Assembly: GCA_021229015.1 (NCBI GenBank)
Contig: CM037778.1
Location: 19,413,214 to 19,477,213, forward strand
Origin: Solen grandis
Lineage: Eukaryota; Mollusca; Bivalvia; Adapedonta; Solenidae
Length of the DNA: 64,000 bases
Direction: 5' to 3'
Part shown: positions 33,848 through 46,647 of the stretch, one piece after another
Layout of the letters: each line of letters starts with the position of its first letter
Position numbering within the stretch: the stretch's first letter is position 1
Position numbers and translations under genes: made by a program
Notes under the pieces: model-generated
The model's input: only the letters and a program-made list of their open reading frames with translations
Told to the model about the DNA's origin: nothing
Databases searched by the model: none

Positions 33848-36800
33848 TATACGCCGCCAGAGGCGGTCGTATATTGGCGTCATCTTCTCCGTCTGTCCGT
33901 ACGTACGTACATCCGTACGTTCGTTCGTACGTCCGTACATCCATATCTTGTGAACGCAACTCCTCCTACGTTTCTGAATGAATCTTTTCAAAACTTGGTC
34001 AATGTCATTACTATAATGGGTAGATGTGCATGAAGTGGCGATTTTCCGGTTCATTGATTTTTACAAGATTTGTGTCCCTTTGAAACTTAGTCTCTGTAGC
34101 TGAATGATATTGCAGCCTTGTGAACGCAACTCCTCCTAAATTTCTGAATGAATCTTTTCAAAACTTGGTCAGTGTCATTACTATAATGGGTAGATGTGCA
34201 TGAAGTGGCGATTTTCCAGTTCATTGATTTTTACATGATTTGTGTCCCTTTGAAACTTAGTCTCTGTAGTTGAATGATATTGCAGCCTTGTGAATGCAAC
34301 TCCTCCTACATTTCTGAATGAATCTTTTCAAAACTTGGTCAATATCATTTCTATAATGGGTAGATGTGCATGAAGTGGTGATTTTATGGTTCATTGATTT
34401 TTACATGATTTGTGTCCCTTGAAACTTAGTCTCTGTAGCTGTTTGATATTGCAGCCTTGTGAACGTAACTCCTCCTACATTTCTGAATGAATCTTTTCAA
34501 AACTTGGTCAATATCATTACTATAATGGGTAGATGTGCATGAAGTGGTGATTTTCCGGTTCATTGATTTTTAGCTCACCTGAGCACGTGTGCTCAGGATG
34601 AGCTTTTAGGATCGATGAATGTCCGTCGTCCGTCCGTCCGTCCGTCGTCCGTCGTCCACAATTTGTTCGTTTGCACTCTAGCATCTTCATTTTATGAGCA
34701 ATTATCTTCAAACTTTAAAACAATGTTTATAACCATAAAATCTCGGCCAAGTTCGATTATGGCTGATATCGGAACATTAGGTCAGGAGTTATGCCCCTTT
34801 TAAAATTCAAAAAAGCCAGATTTCACATTGTTTGCACTCTAGCATCTTCATTTTATGAGCAATTATCTTCAAACTTCAAAGCAATGTTTATAACCATAAA
34901 ATCTCGGCCAAGTTCGATTATGGCTGATATCGGAACATTAGGTCAGGAGTTATGCCCCTTTTAAAATTAAAAAAAGCCAGATTTCACATTGTTTGCACTC
35001 TAGCATCTTCATTTCATGAGCAATTATCTTTAAACTTTATATCAATGTTTATAACCATAAAATCACGGCCAAGTTCGATTATGGCTGATATCGTACCATT
35101 AGGTCAGGAGTTATGCCCCTTTTAATATTCAAAAATGCCATATTTCAAGTTGTTTACACTCTAGCATCTTCATCTTTTGAGCAATCATCTTCAAACTTTA
35201 TGACAATGCTTATGACCATAAGGTCTCGATAAAGTTTGATTATGGCTGAGATCCGTCAATTAGGTCAGGAGTTATGCCCCTTTTAATATAAAAAAAAGCC
35301 ATATTTCACTTTGTTTACACTCTAGCATCTTCATCATTTTAGCAATCATCTTCAAACTTTATGACATTGTTAATGACCATAATGTCTCGATTGAGTTCAA
35401 TTGTGGCTGAGATGGGTCATTTAGGTCAGGAGTTATGCCCCTTTTAATACAAAAAATGCAAGATTTCACTTTGTTTATTCTCTACCAACTTCATTTTTTT
35501 AACAATCATTTTTAAACTTTAAGACAATGTTTATGCCCATAATCTCACAATCGGGTTCAATTATAACTGATATTGACTAGTAAATTTAGGAGTTATGCCC
35601 ATTTCACCATAAAAAAAAGCCAGATTTCACTTTTACACTCAAGCATCTTTATTTCTTAAGCAATCATCTTTCTCAGGTGAGCGACCAAGGGCCATCTTGG
35701 CCCTCTTGTTACAAGGTTTGTGTCCCTTGAAACTTAGTCTCTGTAGCTGAATGATATTGCAGCCTTGTGAACGCAACTCCTCCTACATTTCTGAATGAAT
35801 CTTTTTATAACTTGGTCAATGTCATTACTTTAATGGGTAAATGTGCATGAAGTGGCGATTTTATGGTTCATTGATTTTTACAAGATTTGTGTACCTTGAA
35901 ACTTAGTCTCTGTAGCTGATTGATATTGCAGCCTTGTGAACGCAACTCCTCCTACATTTCTGAATGAATCTTTTCAAAACTTGGTCAATATCATTACTAT
36001 AATGGGTAGATGTGCATGAAGTGGTGATTTTATGGTTCATTGATTTTTACATGATTTGTGTCCCTTAAAACTTAGTCTCTGTAGCTGTTTGATATTGCAG
36101 CCTTGTGAACGTAACTCCTCCTACATTTCTGAATGAATCTTTTCAAAACTTGGTCAATATCATTACTATAATGGGTAGATGTGCATGAAGTGGTGATTTT
36201 CCGGTTCATTGATTTTTACAAGATTTGTGTCCCCTGAAACTTAGTCTCTGTAGCTGAATGATATTGCAGCCTTGTGAACGCAACTCCTCCTACATTTCTG
36301 AATGAATCTTTTTATAACTTGGTCAATGTCATTACTTAAATGGGTAAATGTGCATGAAGTGGCGATTTTATGGTTCATTGATTTTTACAAGATTTGTGTA
36401 CCTTGAAACTTAGTCTCTGTAGCTGATTGATATTGCAGCCTTGTGAACGCAACTCCTCCTACATTTCTGAATGTATCTTTTCAAAACTTGGTCAATATCA
36501 TTACTATAATGGGTAGATGTGCATGAAGTGGTGATTTTCCGGTACATTAATTTTTGCAAGATTTGTGTCCCCTGAAACTTAGTCTTTTTAGCTGATTGAT
36601 ATTTCAGCTTTGGGAATGCAATTTCTTGTATGTTTCTGACCTAATCTTTTCAAAACTTGGGCAATGTCATTACTATACTGGGTAGATATGCACAAAGCAG
36701 GGGCTTTGATGTTCATCAATATTTGCAATAGTTATGCCTTTCTAAACATGGTCTCTTTAAAACACAACTCAAGTTTCTAAACAGGTAAAAGTGCATAAGG

Positions 36801-37008
36801 CAAGGATTTTCTGGTACAGTGATTTTTGCAAGAGTTATGGGGAGAAAGAAAAAAGGATTCAAATTGATACTGCTATTTGACCTACTGTCATATTGGAAGC
36901 ATTTTTAGGGTTCTATCTCTGTTCAGCTAAATTAATTGGTCTTACAGACTTCATTATGAGGTTATGCTTACAGAAATGTTAAAAGCAATAATTAAAAGAC
37001 CCCTCTTG
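33848..37008 (+). mobile_element. TATACGCC-family tandem-core element
   Basis: The 5' hairpin is TATACGCCGCC-AGAGG-CGGTCGTATA (33848-33873), followed by (GTAC)/(GTCC) microsatellite. About ten ~185-bp units follow, each with CAACTCCTCCTACATTTCTG and CAAAACTTGGTCAATG. It is interrupted by a HINE (34572-35708). The unit array decays and ends near CCCCTCTTG at 37008. The inverted partner of the 5' end was not found at the 3' side, so that boundary is provisional. Confidence 0.6.
34572..35708 (+). mobile_element. HINE (type C core) nested in the TATACGCC element
   Basis: 5' AGCTCACCTGAGCACGTGTG and (GTCC)n, seven type C units, 3' CTCAGGTGAGCG, GGGCCATCTTGGCCC, TCTTG. It interrupts CATTGATTTTTACAAG: 5 T remain left and 2 right, where the neighbouring unoccupied units have 5. 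Confidence 0.92.
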
Positions 37009-40000
37009 TTTTAGAAATAAAGCAAATATTTGGTTCTGACAAAAATATGCGGTGCGTTTGATAGGGTGTGGGGTTAGATCAATAGCCCGGCTGTTTATTT
37101 TTATTCATTTTTTAAAGTCGAGATATTGTTATTACTCTGCTGTTGTCATCGTCATTGCGACGTCGCTATGCAAAACTTTAACCTTAGCAATAACTTCTAA
37201 ACTATTAAACCATCTGTCATCAAACTTTACATACTTGTTCACTATCACAAGGGCTACATTCTCATCAAGGCCCATTTTAGCCAAATTTTTCTCCCTGAAA
37301 GAAAAAATAAAGTGAAAAACTTTAACTTTGATCGTAACTTCTAAACTATTAATCTGTCGCCAAACTTCACATACTTGTTCACTTTCACAAGGGATACATT
37401 CCAATCAGGGGCCATAACTCTTAAGTCAATTTAAACCAAATTTATCTCCCTTTCTTAAAAAATACATTGAAAAGCTTTAGCCTTGGCCAAAACTTCTAAA
37501 CTATTAATCTGCCCAAACTTCAATATTTTCTTCACAAGGTACATTATCAGGGCCATAACTCTTAGGTCAATTTAAACCAGATTTATCTCCCTTTTTAGCT
37601 CACCTGAGCACAAAGTGCTCAAGGTGAGCTTTTGTGATCGCCCTTCGTCCGGCGTCGTGCGTCGTCCGTCGTCAACAATTTGCTTTAAACGACATCTCCT
37701 CTGAAACCGCTGGACAGAATTTAATGAAACTTGGCAGGAATGTTCCTTGGGTGAGGCTCTTCAAAAGTTGCTAAAATAAAGTTGATCCATGAAGAACTCT
37801 GGTTGCCATGGCAACAAAAAGAAAAATAATTAGAAAATTTTATAAATCATCTTCTTCAAAACTACTGGCCAGATTTCAAAATAATTTGGTACAGATCTTC
37901 CTTGGGTCAACCTCTACCAAAGTTGCTAAAATTATTCCGATCCGTAAAAAAACATGGCCGCCAGGGGCGGGGCTTATTTGCCTTATATGTATATAGAGAA
38001 ACCTTTAAACAACATCTCCTCTGAAACCACTGGACAGAATTTGATTAAACTTGGCAGGGATGATCCTTGGGTCAACCTTCAGAAAAGTTGCTAAAATAAA
38101 CTTGATCCATGTAGAACTCTGGTTGCCATGGCAACAAAAAAAAATAAATGAAAACTTCAAAAATCATCTTCTTCAAAACTACTGGCCAGATTTTGAAATA
38201 AATTGGTACAGATGTTCCTTGGGTCAACCTCTACAAAAGTTGCTAAAATTATTCTGATCCGTAAAAAAAACATGGCCACCAGGGGCGGGGCTTATTTGCC
38301 TTATATGTATATAGAGAAACCTTTAAACAACATCTCCTCTGAAACCACCAGACAGAATTTGATTAAACTTGGCAGGGATGATCCTTGGGTCAACCTTCAC
38401 AAAAGTTGCTAAAATAAACTTGATCCATGTAGAACTCTGGTTGCCATGGCAACAAAAAGAAAAAAAATGAAAACTTCAAAAATCATCTTCTTCAAAACTA
38501 CTGGCCAGATTTTAAAATAAATTGCTACAGATGTTCCTTGGGTCAACCTCTACCAAAGTTGCTAAAATTATTCTGATCCGTAAAAAAACATGGCCGCCAG
38601 GGGCGAGGCTTATTTGCCTTATATGTATATAGAGAAACCTTCAAACGAGATCTCCTCTGAAACCACTGGACAGAATTTAATAAAACTTGGCAGGGATGAT
38701 CCTTGGGTCAATGTGCACTAAAGTGTCTAAAATAAACTCTATCCATGGAAACTTTGGTTGCCATGGCAACAGAAATATATATGAAAACATAAACATCTCA
38801 TTGAAATCTACTGGCCCATTTTCAAAATAAGTTGGTACATATATTCCTTGGGTTCAGCTCTACCAATGTCAATAAAAAAATAAAAAAAATATTCTGATTT
38901 GTAAAAAAAACATAGCCACCAGGGGCAAGACTTAACTTCAAATGGCATCTCTGACTTTGATTTTTTTTATCAATCTTCATGAAATTTTCACATTTTATAG
39001 TTTTTTTGTTCAATAGGAAATGACTGTTTCAAACTTTCAAAAATTGCAAGGTTATTTTGTGATTTTTTTTTCTTTGATTATAAATATTTCAAATAGATAT
39101 TCTATCAAAGGAATATGGGTAAGATCTAAAGTCCTGAAGGAGACATTTTAAAATATGTTTACATTTTAAGATTGGGGTTGATTTGATTGTGTTATATCAT
39201 TCCAAAGTTGGATCTTGATAGATCAGAAGTTGAATAATTACAAGTATAATATTTTGTTACATTGATGCATAAGAATAATGTATCAGCTTTTAAACAAACA
39301 AGAAATATCTTTTAAAAAATATGTTCAGCATAGCTTAACGTTACGTTAAATTACAAGCCAGAACATGGTCTTAATGGTGCCCATAGTTGAGCTAGTCCAC
39401 AAGTCTAAAAGGTCATTTCATTAGCTTCTATATATACAGTACATATTGGCATTTTTGGGTGATTCCACTACATGTGCAGAGGGGGAGAAGATAACAATTT
39501 AGCTGGATAAACCACTGATACCTATAGCTGTGTATAGCCCTTGTACTGACTTTGCTGTAAGTCAGGTCATGACCTGCTTATATAATACCTCCAGTGTATC
39601 TACTGGAATCATCATCAGCAACAGCAGCAATCATAGTAAAGTCTATATTGTGTCTATTTTTGGACTCTGCAACCTTTGACTCTTTCTAGGATGATAAATG
39701 ACACTTTGTAATAAATTGCAACCTATTTCAACATAGTTAACCTTTTCCCTCTTACAAAAGACCATAATAAGTCTTATGCGAACAGCATATAACCAGATTA
39801 GCCTACAAGTAACTTGCTGGCTGATTTGGTTTTATACTGTTCGCTGCTCCTCAGTGGTCTGGTGATGAGGATTTTACTACGAAAATTGGTAATGTTTAAC
39901 TGTAGCTTTTCTGCAGTTCAGGCTATCTCTCCAAAAGTTGATCCTTTACAGATCAGATTTACAGAAGTTGAATATTTTTAAGTGTGATATTTTGTTACAT

Positions 40001-40611
40001 TTGTGCATAAAAAGAATGCATCAGCTCATAAACAAAACTAGAAATATGTCTTGGTAGCTTAATAAAATGCAAAAAGTTACATTAAATTACAAGGCCACTT
40101 ATTAAAGAGAGAGAAGTCTAACAGAGAGAGAGAGAGAGAAAACCAGCTAGAAACAAAAAAAATAAATTGTACCCTTAGATGAGATAGTCTGATAGGTCAT
40201 TTGGGTGATTCCACTACATATGCAGAGGTGGAGAAGATAACATTACCACAAATACCATTCCTATAGCTTAGTCTGACCTTCTGGCAGAGGTCACATTTTC
40301 TGGACTGTGTTGCCCCACTGAGTTAGTGCAAAACTACATTACCTGCTACTATGTATATGAGATACTAGGCTAGTTTTACACAAAGCCACCTGATAGAGAT
40401 ATAAGGGTTATTCATACTATCCTAAATCAGCAGCAGCATCAACATCATCATTAAAGTGATTGTGGGAGGGGGGGGTGAATATGCAGATTGTCTGCCTTTA
40501 CTTTGGTTCATGTAAGTGTTCCAGTACACAGGGATTACCAAACACCTCTTAAAAACCACAAACGAATGATTAAAAACACTTTGTAATAAAATGCAACTTA
40601 TTTCATAATAA

Positions 40612-41574
40612 TTAACCCTTTTCCTCAGAGAGATCTATAAAATACCTATGTGAGTAGCATAAAACCTAATCAGCCTGCAAGTCCAACTGTTACTCGCAGG
40701 CTGATCAGGTTTTTAGCTCACATGAGCACAACGTGCTCAAGGTGAGCTTTTCTGATCACCTTTTGTCCATCGTCCGTGCGTGCGTCCGTGCGTCCGGCGT
40801 CAACAATTGCTTCAAACAACATCTCCTAAACGGCTTGGCCAATTTGAAAAATATTTTGCAGGAATGTTCCTTGGATGAAGCTCTACTAAAGTTGTATAAA
40901 TGGTTCTGGTCCATTGCATAATTAGGTCACAGGAGCTAAAAATAGATTTTAAAAATGCAAACTTTGAAAATCTTCTTCTGCAAAACTGCAAGGCCTAGAG
41001 CTTAGATATTTGGTATGTAGCATCATCTTATGGGCCACTACCAAGATTGTACAAATCATAGCCCTATGGTGATAAATGACCCCGCACCAGGGGTCACTTG
41101 TTTTACATAGAGTTAAATAGGAAAATCTTAAAAAATCTTCTTCTATGAATCAATAAGGCCTAGAGCTAAGATTTTTGGTATGTAGTAGCATCTAATGGTT
41201 CATTACAAAGATTTTCAAAGTCTTGGCCCTACGGTGATAAATGACCCTGCGCCCAAGTCTTCTCTGAAACCATATGGCCCATTGCTTAGATATTTGGTGT
41301 GTAGTATTGTCAGGGATAAAATGTTTTAGATTAAGTTATATCAGAATCCTTGTCTGTTTAAAAACCTTGACATCAGTTGAAGCAATGGTACTCAGGTGAG
41401 CGATTCAGGGCCATCATGGCCCTCTTGTTATGCTGTTTGTTGCTCCTTAGTGGTCTGGGGATGAGGATTTTACAATTAAAATTGGAAAGGTTTAAGTGGG
41501 GCTTTCTGCAGATCAGGATTTATGTGGTACCTATAAAGGGCGTCAAAATGAGTTTTTATGAGGGAAAAGGTTAA
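40612..41574. mobile_element. piggyBac-like MITE, copy B version, split by a HINE
   Basis: Ends TTAACCCTTTTCCTCA and GAGGGAAAAGGTTAA as in copy A (13150-13397). The HINE at 40715-41427 lies within its hairpin arm, right after GCTGATCAGGTTTTT. Confidence 0.6.
40715..41427 (+). mobile_element. Nested HINE (short type A) inside copy B
   Basis: 713 bp, ends AGCTCACATGAGCAC and CTCAGGTGAGCG, GGGCCATCATGGCCC, CTCTTG. It resembles the copy at 5716-6892, including GCTTCAAACAACATCTCC. The empty site is preserved in copy A (13248-13255). Confidence 0.93.
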
Positions 41575-42706
41575 GGACCATCTCTCTTTTTGTCCATTTT
41601 CAATCAGCAGTACCACATTGAAATCTCATGATCACTGTTTTTTTCCATGCTATTGCTAAAATGGGTAAGAAAAACTGTCAAGTTTCTGAGAAACAAGTAT
41701 ATCAGTATGATACATGTATACTAGGTTGCATATAGAGCAGTGGTACTCAGGTGAGTGATTTGAGGCCCTATGGGCCTCTTGTTTTTTATCCAGGACCATA
41801 ACTCTTTAAGACCATTTTGACCAAATTTATTTTGCCCTTTTCTAAAACTCCCAAAACAGTAAAGCATTGGCAGCTGCATGTGGTGCTCTTGTTATACCCC
41901 CCACAAACGTAGTTTGGGGGGGTATAAAGGAGTCACCATGTCGGTCCGTCCGTCCGTCTGTAGTTTTTTTGTCCATGCTTTTTCTCAATAACTACTGGAT
42001 GGATTTCAATCAAACTTCATAGGAAGCTTCACTGGTGAGCATAGATGTGCATATTATGAAATTGTTACGGTTGATTGACTTTCTTTTGAGTTATGGCCCT
42101 TTGCTGATTTTCTGGAGTTTTCTTTGTCCACGCTATTTCTCAGTAACTACTGGATGGATTTCAATCAAACTTCATAGGAAGCTTCAATATGAAGCACAGA
42201 TGTGCATATTTTGAAATGGTTACAGTTGACTGATTTTCTTTTGAGGTATGGCCCTTTGCTGATTTTCTGGAGTTTTCTTTGTCCACGCTATTTCTCAATA
42301 ACTACTGGATAGATTTCAAACAAACGTCATAGGAAGCTTCAATATCAAGCACAGATGTGCATATTATGAAGTGGTTACGGTTGACTGACTTTTTTTTTAG
42401 TTAAGGCCCTTTGCTGATTTTCTGGAGTTTTCTTTGTCCATGCTATTTCTCAATAACTACTGGATAGATTTCAAACAAACGTCATAGGAAGCTTCAATAT
42501 CAAGCACAGATGTGCATATTATGAAGTGGTTACAGTAGACTGATTTTCTTTTGAGTTAAGGCCCTTTGCTGATTTTCTGGAGTTTTCTTTGTCCACGCTA
42601 TTTCTCATTAACTACTGGATGGATTTCAATCAAACTTCATAGGAAGCTTCACTGGTGAGCATAGATGTGCATATAATGAAATTGTTACGGTTGACTGACT
42701 TTTTTT

Positions 42707-44741
42707 AGCTCACCTGAGCACGTGTGCTCAGGATGAGCTTTTAGGATCGATGAATGTCCGTCGTCCGTCCGTCCGTCCGTCGTCCGTCGTCCACAATTTG
42801 TTCGTTTGCACTCTAGCATCTTCATTTTATGAGCAATTATCTTCAAACTTTAGAACAATGTTTATAACCATAAAATCACGGCCAAGTTCGATTATGGCTG
42901 ATATCGGAACATTAGGTCAGGAGTTATGCCCCTTTTAAAATTCAAAAAAGCCAGATTTCACATTGTTTGCACTCTAGTCTTCTTTAATTTTAAACTTTAA
43001 CAATTTTATAACCATAAAATCACAGCCAAGTTCGATTATAAATGATATCGTACAATTAGGTCAGGAGTTATGCCCCTTTTAAAATTCAAAAAAGCCAGAT
43101 TTCACATTGTTTGCACTCTAGCATCTTCATTTCATGAGCAATTATCTTCAAACTTTATATCAATGTTTATAACCATAAAATCACGGCCAAGTTTGATTAT
43201 GGCTGATATCGTACCATTAGGTCAGGAGTTATGCCCCTTTTAAAATTCAAAAAAGCCAGATTTCACATTGTTTGCACTCTAGCATCTTCGATTCATTAGC
43301 AATTATCTTCAAACTTTATATCAATGTTTATAACCATAAAATCACGGCCAAGTTCGATTATGGCTGATATCGTACCATTAGGTCAGGATTTATGCCCCTT
43401 TTAAAATTCAAAATAGCCAGATTTCACATTGTTTGCACTCTAGAATCTTCATTTCATTAGCAAATATCTTCAAACTTTATATCAATGTTTATAACCATAA
43501 AATCACGGCCAAGTTCGATTATGGCTGATATCGTACCATTAGGTCAGGATTATGCCCCTTTTAAAATTCAAAAAAGCCAGATTTCACATTGTTTGCACTC
43601 TAGAATCTTCATTTCATTAGCAAATATCTTCAAACTTTATATCAATGTTTATAACCATAAAATCACGGCCAAGTTCGATTATGGCTGATATCGTACCATT
43701 AGGTCAGGAGTTATGCCCCTTTTAAAATTCAAAAAAGCCAGATTTCACATTGTTTGCACTCTAGAATCTTCATTTCATTAGCAAATATCTTCAAACTTTA
43801 TATCAATGTTTATAACCATAAAATCACGGCCAAGTTTGATTATGGCTGATATCGTACCATTAGGTCAGGAGTTATGCCCCTTTTAAAATTCAAAAAAGCC
43901 AGATTTCACATTGTTTGCACTCTAGAATCTTCATTTCATTAGCAAATATCTTCAAACTTTATATCAATGTTTATAACCATAAAATCACGGCCAAGTTCGA
44001 TTATGGCTGATATCATACCATTAGGTCAGGAGTTATGCCCCTTTTAAAATTCAAAAAAGCCAGATTTCACATTGTCTGCACTCTAGCATCTTCATTTCAT
44101 TAGCAAATATCTTCAAACTTTATATCAATGTTTGTAACCATAAAATCACGGCCAAGTTCGATTATGGCTGATATCATACCATTAGGTCAGGAGTTATGCC
44201 CCTTTTAAAATTGTAAAAAGCCAGATTTCACATTGTTTGCACTCTAGCATCTTCATTTCATGAGCAATTATCTTCAAATTTGATAACAATGTTTATAACC
44301 ATAAAATCTCAGCCAAGTTTGATTATGGCTGATATCATACCATTAGGTCAGGAGTTATGCCCCTTTTAAAATTCAAAAAAGCCAGATTTCACATTGTTTG
44401 CACTCTAGCATCTTCATTTGATTTTTTTGGCCCAATCTTTATGAAACTTAGTCAGAATGTTTCTCTCCATAAAATCTTGGACAAGGTCGAAATTGGGTCA
44501 TGTGGGGTCAAAAAGTAGGTCACAAGGTCAAATCTTAGAAAAACCTTGATAACACTCTAGAGGCCACATTTTTGGCCCAGTCTTTATGAAACTTGGTCAG
44601 TATGTATGTTTCCATAAAATCTTGAACAAGTTCGAAAGTGGGTTATGTGGGTAGGTCAAAAAGTAGGTCAATATGAAAAATCCAACATATGTTGCTCATT
44701 TATAATCAGGTGAGCGATTCAGGGCCATCATGGCCCTCTTG
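42707..44741 (+). mobile_element. HINE (type C core with a type D end)
   Basis: 5' AGCTCACCTGAGCACGTGTG and (GTCC)n, then ten very similar ~155-bp type C units (42800-44420). At about 44421 the core switches to type D (GAAACTTAGTCAGAATG, GTAGGTCACAAGGTC). The end is ATCAGGTGAGCG, GGGCCATCATGGCCC, TCTTG. The core switch suggests recombination between elements. Confidence 0.88.
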
Positions 44742-45107
44742 TTTGAGTTAAGGCCCTTTGCTGATTTTCTGGAGTTTTCTTTGTCCACGCTATTTCTCAA
44801 TAACTACTGGATAGATTTCAAACAAACGTCATAGGAAGCTTCAATATCAAGCACAGATGTGCATTTTATGAAATGGTTACGGTTGACTGATTTTCTTTTG
44901 AGTTATGGCCCTTTGCTGATTTTCTGGAGTTTTCTTTGTCCATGCCATTTCTCATTAACTACTGGATGGATTTCAATCAAACTTCATAGGAAGCTTCATT
45001 TGTGAGCATAGATGTGCATATTATGAAATGGTTATGGTTGACTAATTTTCTTTTGAGTTATGGCACTTTGTTGATTTCTTGGAGTTTTCTTTGTCCACGC
45101 TATTTTT

Positions 45108-46647
45108 AGCTCACCTGAGCACAAAGTGCTCATGGTGAGCTATTGTGATCACCTTTTGTCCGTCGTCCGTGCGTGCGTGCGTCCGTCCGTCGTCAACAAT
45201 TTGCTTTAAACAACATCTCCTCCTGAACCGCTGAAGGGATTTTAACCAAACTTCACAGGAATCATCCTTATGATGCCCTCTATCAAAGTTGTACAAATTA
45301 TTCAGATTGGTTGAAAAAGTAGGTCACAGGAGCTAAAAATAGATTTTAAAAACTCAAACTTTGAAAATCTTCTTCTGCAAAACTGCAAGGCCTAGAGCTT
45401 AGATATTTGGTATGTAGCATCATCTTATGGGCCATTACCAAGATTGTACAAATCATAGCCCTATGGTGATAAATGCCCCCGCACCAGGGGTCACTTGTTT
45501 TACATAGAGTTATATAGGAAAATCTTAAAAAATCTTCTTCTGTGAATCCATAAGGCCCAGAGCTTAGATATTTGGTATGTAGCATCATCTAATGGTTCAT
45601 TACCAAGATTGTTCAAATCATAGCCCTATGGTGATAAATGCCCCCGCACCAGGGTCACTTGTTTTACATAGAGTTATATAGGAAAATCTTAAAAAATCTT
45701 CTTCTGTAAATCCATAAAGCCCAGAGCTTAGATATTTGGTATGTAGCATCATCTAATGGTTCATTACCAAGATTGTTCAAATCATAGCCCTATGGTGATA
45801 AATGCCCCCACACCAGGGGTCACTTATTTTACATAGAGTTATATAGGAAAATCTTAAAAAATCTTCTTCTGTAAATCCATAAGGCCCAGAGCTTAGATAT
45901 TTGGTATGTAGCATCATCTAATGGTTCATTACCAAGATTGTTCAAATCATAGCCTTACGGTGATAAATGACCCCGCACCAGTGGTCACTTGTTTCACATA
46001 GAGTTACATAGGAAATGACCTAGAGCTTAATCTATAGATTTGATGTGAAATACTGTCTAGTGGTCCGTACCCACATAATTCATATAGACCAATCATAAAA
46101 AAAATATTTTGCAATATTACTAGTTTGAGAGATTATGACTAGATAATGGTTAAAATTTGGCCCTTGATTGAATCACTTTTTACTTTAAATTACATACTTG
46201 GTATATGTTTTATATTAAAATCAGTATCTACGATTAAATAAAATGATAAAAAGACTAAGAGAATATATTGTGTCAATTGTATATTAAATAAAGGTTTTCT
46301 TTAAGAAAGATATGAAAGTACAGATAATCGTATTGTTGGTAATAAAAACACATTCGGTCGTTTTAGGTTATAATATTATTAACCAATGAAAAATTAGGAA
46401 ACTATTCAGCCCTCCATTTCCGGTTTCAGTTTGGTAGGTATATGATTCTCTTCAGAAATTTCAACGAATTATCGAAGATCATTAATCTAACAGACCAAAA
46501 AAGCGATTGAAAAGTAGGTCAGTAGGTCAAATCTTAGAAAAACCTTGTTTACACACTGGAGGCCACAATTTTGATTCAGTTTTCCTCAAACTTGGTCAGC
46601 ACAAATGTCCTCAGGTGAGCGTCTTTAGGGCCATCTTGGCCCTCTTG
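45108..46647 (+). mobile_element. HINE (type A core, unique spacer, type D end)
   Basis: 5' AGCTCACCTGAGCACAAAG and (GCGT)/(GTCC). Type A units run to ~46015 and a 480-bp AT-rich unique spacer follows. Then comes one type D fragment (GTAGGTCAGTAGGTCAAATC) and the 3' end CTCAGGTGAGCG, GGGCCATCTTGGCCC, TCTTG. Confidence 0.85.

Larger units (their letters stand above)
37597..41781 (+). mobile_element. Long HINE, copy B (3.5 kb plus a 0.7-kb nested HINE)
   Basis: Intact 5' hairpin AGCTCACCTGAGCACAAAG, GTCCGGCGTCGTGCGTC, type B units to ~38900, and the same 2-kb unique region as in copy A. The same distinctive 3' end, GAGGCCCTATGGGCCTC, follows CTCAGGTGAGTG. It differs from copy A by scattered substitutions and by which nested HINE it carries. 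Confidence 0.88.
37130..41891 (+). mobile_element. Further tandem-core element, split by HINE copy B
   Basis: Units of ~155 bp with AACTTCTAAACTATTAA and CAAACTTTACATACTTG run from ~37150 to 37596. Related sequence (GGACCATAACTCTTTAAG) resumes at 41782 and ends GGCAGCTGCATGTGGTGCTC-TTG at 41891. The 5' boundary is undefined. Confidence 0.5.

Noticed and set aside
33665..34033. 122-residue + strand reading frame
   Set aside because: It crosses the TATACGCC hairpin and its microsatellite; composition follows the repeats and no domain is visible.
43000..44400. Regular ~155-bp repeats resembling a CRISPR array or centromeric satellite
   Set aside because: Units are contiguous without unique spacers, are bounded by HINE ends, and the genome is eukaryotic; the array is the core of one element.
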